From contig NZ_QFWW01000058.1 in the NCBI RefSeq assembly GCF_003265345.1, forward strand, positions 1-64,000: 64,000 bases of DNA. Reading direction: 5' to 3'. This DNA comes from Lentzea terrae. GTDB lineage: Bacteria; Actinomycetota; Actinomycetes; Mycobacteriales; Pseudonocardiaceae. The first letter of the stretch is position 1. Each line of letters opens with the position of its first letter. The notes under the pieces are model-generated. The model was given only the letters and a program-made list of their open reading frames with translations, was not told the DNA's origin and did no database searches. Positions 63,494 to 64,000 of this stretch are shown one piece after another. Position numbers and translations under genes: made by a program.

Positions 63494-64000
63494 ACGTTGG
63501 CAGGCGGACGTTTCTGGCCGCCGTCGGAACGGGACTGGCGGGCTGCACCGCCAGTACCTCTTCCGCTCCGGAGGCATCCAGGCCTGTTCCGCGACAGCCA
63601 GGTGTGGTGACACCTGCACTGTCCACAACGGAGCTGATGGCCTTCGATGTCACCGCCCGCGATCGTGCAGGACTCGCGGACGTGTTGGGCGCCTTGAGCT
63701 CCCCGGTTGCGGGTGCCGTGGTGACGATCGCCGTGGGCGCGTCACTGTTCGACGGCCGGTTCGGCCTCGAGCGCCCGCGCCGGTTGACGCCCATGCCGTC
63801 GTTCCGCAGCGACGTGCTGGATCCGGCCTGGTGCCATGGAGATCTGCTCATCCAGGTGAGCGCCGACACCCAGGAACCGGTAGACGCCGCGGTGGCACGG
63901 CGGATACCGGGTCTGATTCCGCGCTGGCGGATGGCCGGGTTCCATCCGGACGGTACGCGCAATCTCTTCGGTTTCCGCGAAGGAACAGGGAACCCCGACG
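63490..64000 (+). CDS. DyP-type heme peroxidase, Tat-exported (3' end outside window)
   Basis: 170 codons are visible. The N-terminus VNVGRRTFLAAVGTGLAGCTAS is a Tat signal with a possible lipobox (LAGC). The following LMAFDVTARDRAGLADVLGAL and ASLFDGRFGLERPRRLTPMPSFRSDVLDPAWCHGDLLIQVSAD match the first half of DyP-type/EfeB peroxidases. The distal motif reads GFREGTGNPD, with Glu where most members have Asp (GxxDG). The heme-ligand His lies beyond the window. Coupled to the protease gene by a GTGA overlap; AGGG precedes the GTG. Confidence 0.87.
   Translation, partial: MNVGRRTFLAAVGTGLAGCTASTSSAPEASRPVPRQPGVVTPALSTTELMAFDVTARDRAGLADVLGALSSPVAGAVVTIAVGASLFDGRFGLERPRRLTPMPSFRSDVLDPAWCHGDLLIQVSADTQEPVDAAVARRIPGLIPRWRMAGFHPDGTRNLFGFREGTGNPD

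Noticed and set aside
60089..63628. 1179-codon minus-strand open frame over the subtilase gene
   Set aside because: Antisense shadow of a high-GC gene; the plus strand encodes an intact S8 catalytic triad.

Overview
The window is very GC-rich, with G/C strongly preferred at third codon positions, many GTG starts and many 1-8 nt start/stop overlaps. Together with an AfsR-type regulator, an MptB-like mannosyltransferase and an SsgA-family sporulation protein, this points to a filamentous actinomycete, probably of the Pseudonocardiales (Lentzea/Saccharothrix-like; inference only). The left and right edges cut genes: an enoyl-CoA hydratase at the left and a DyP-type peroxidase at the right.

Layout. 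0-5.1 kb: an AfsR-type regulator coupled to an enoyl-CoA hydratase, divergent from a three-gene redox operon (molybdopterin oxidoreductase, flavin reductase, zinc ribbon). 5.3-10.1 kb: a secreted family-2 glycosidase behind two overlapping sugar-repressor-like operators, a small membrane protein, a NYN nuclease and a decayed HIT gene. 10.3-15.4 kb: four polytopic GT-C type glycosyltransferases (MptB-like, two GT87 paralogues, one convergent relative), probably for mannan/lipoglycan assembly. 15.5-20.8 kb: two two-component systems around galactokinase, the second in an operon with a VanZ-like protein. 21-30 kb: secreted M28 peptidase, nuclease-fold anchored protein, TetR, a frameshifted DUF488 gene coupled to RidA, a WYL regulator, an atypical Ser/Thr kinase and an MFS exporter. 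29.8-36.7 kb: an ArsR/low-molecular-weight phosphatase fusion with glyoxalase-like partner, then thioesterase/alcohol dehydrogenase facing a three-gene acyl-CoA operon divergent from its TetR. 36.7-40 kb: a secreted protein, SsgA-like protein, pirin and a ZapE/AFG1 ATPase.

40.1-45.4 kb looks like accessory DNA: a 143-bp foldback, a voltage-sensor gene truncated by a decayed insertion sequence, an SMI1/KNR4 gene, a secreted NucA/NucB DNase with a secreted partner, and finally the 3' part of a tRNA-Pro gene followed by an intrinsic terminator, which is the kind of scar left by integration into a tRNA.

45.7-64 kb holds the most notable system: a lipoprotein, a 4080-residue RHS polymorphic toxin (two DNRLRE regions, a tandem ~99-residue module, FG-GAP repeats, IPT and PPC-like domains, RHS core, a Hint domain with an intact Cys...His-Asn/Cys frame, and a C-terminal GIY-YIG nuclease-like tip), two DUF4240 genes as candidate immunity proteins, a frameshifted ankyrin gene, and a subtilisin-like protease whose C-terminal half carries the same ~99-residue module and PPC-like domains as the toxin. 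The protease is translationally coupled to a Tat-exported DyP-type peroxidase. The shared modules suggest that toxin and protease act at the same extracellular place or were built from the same parts. No CRISPR array, rRNA, complete tRNA, integrase or biosynthetic megasynthase was seen.
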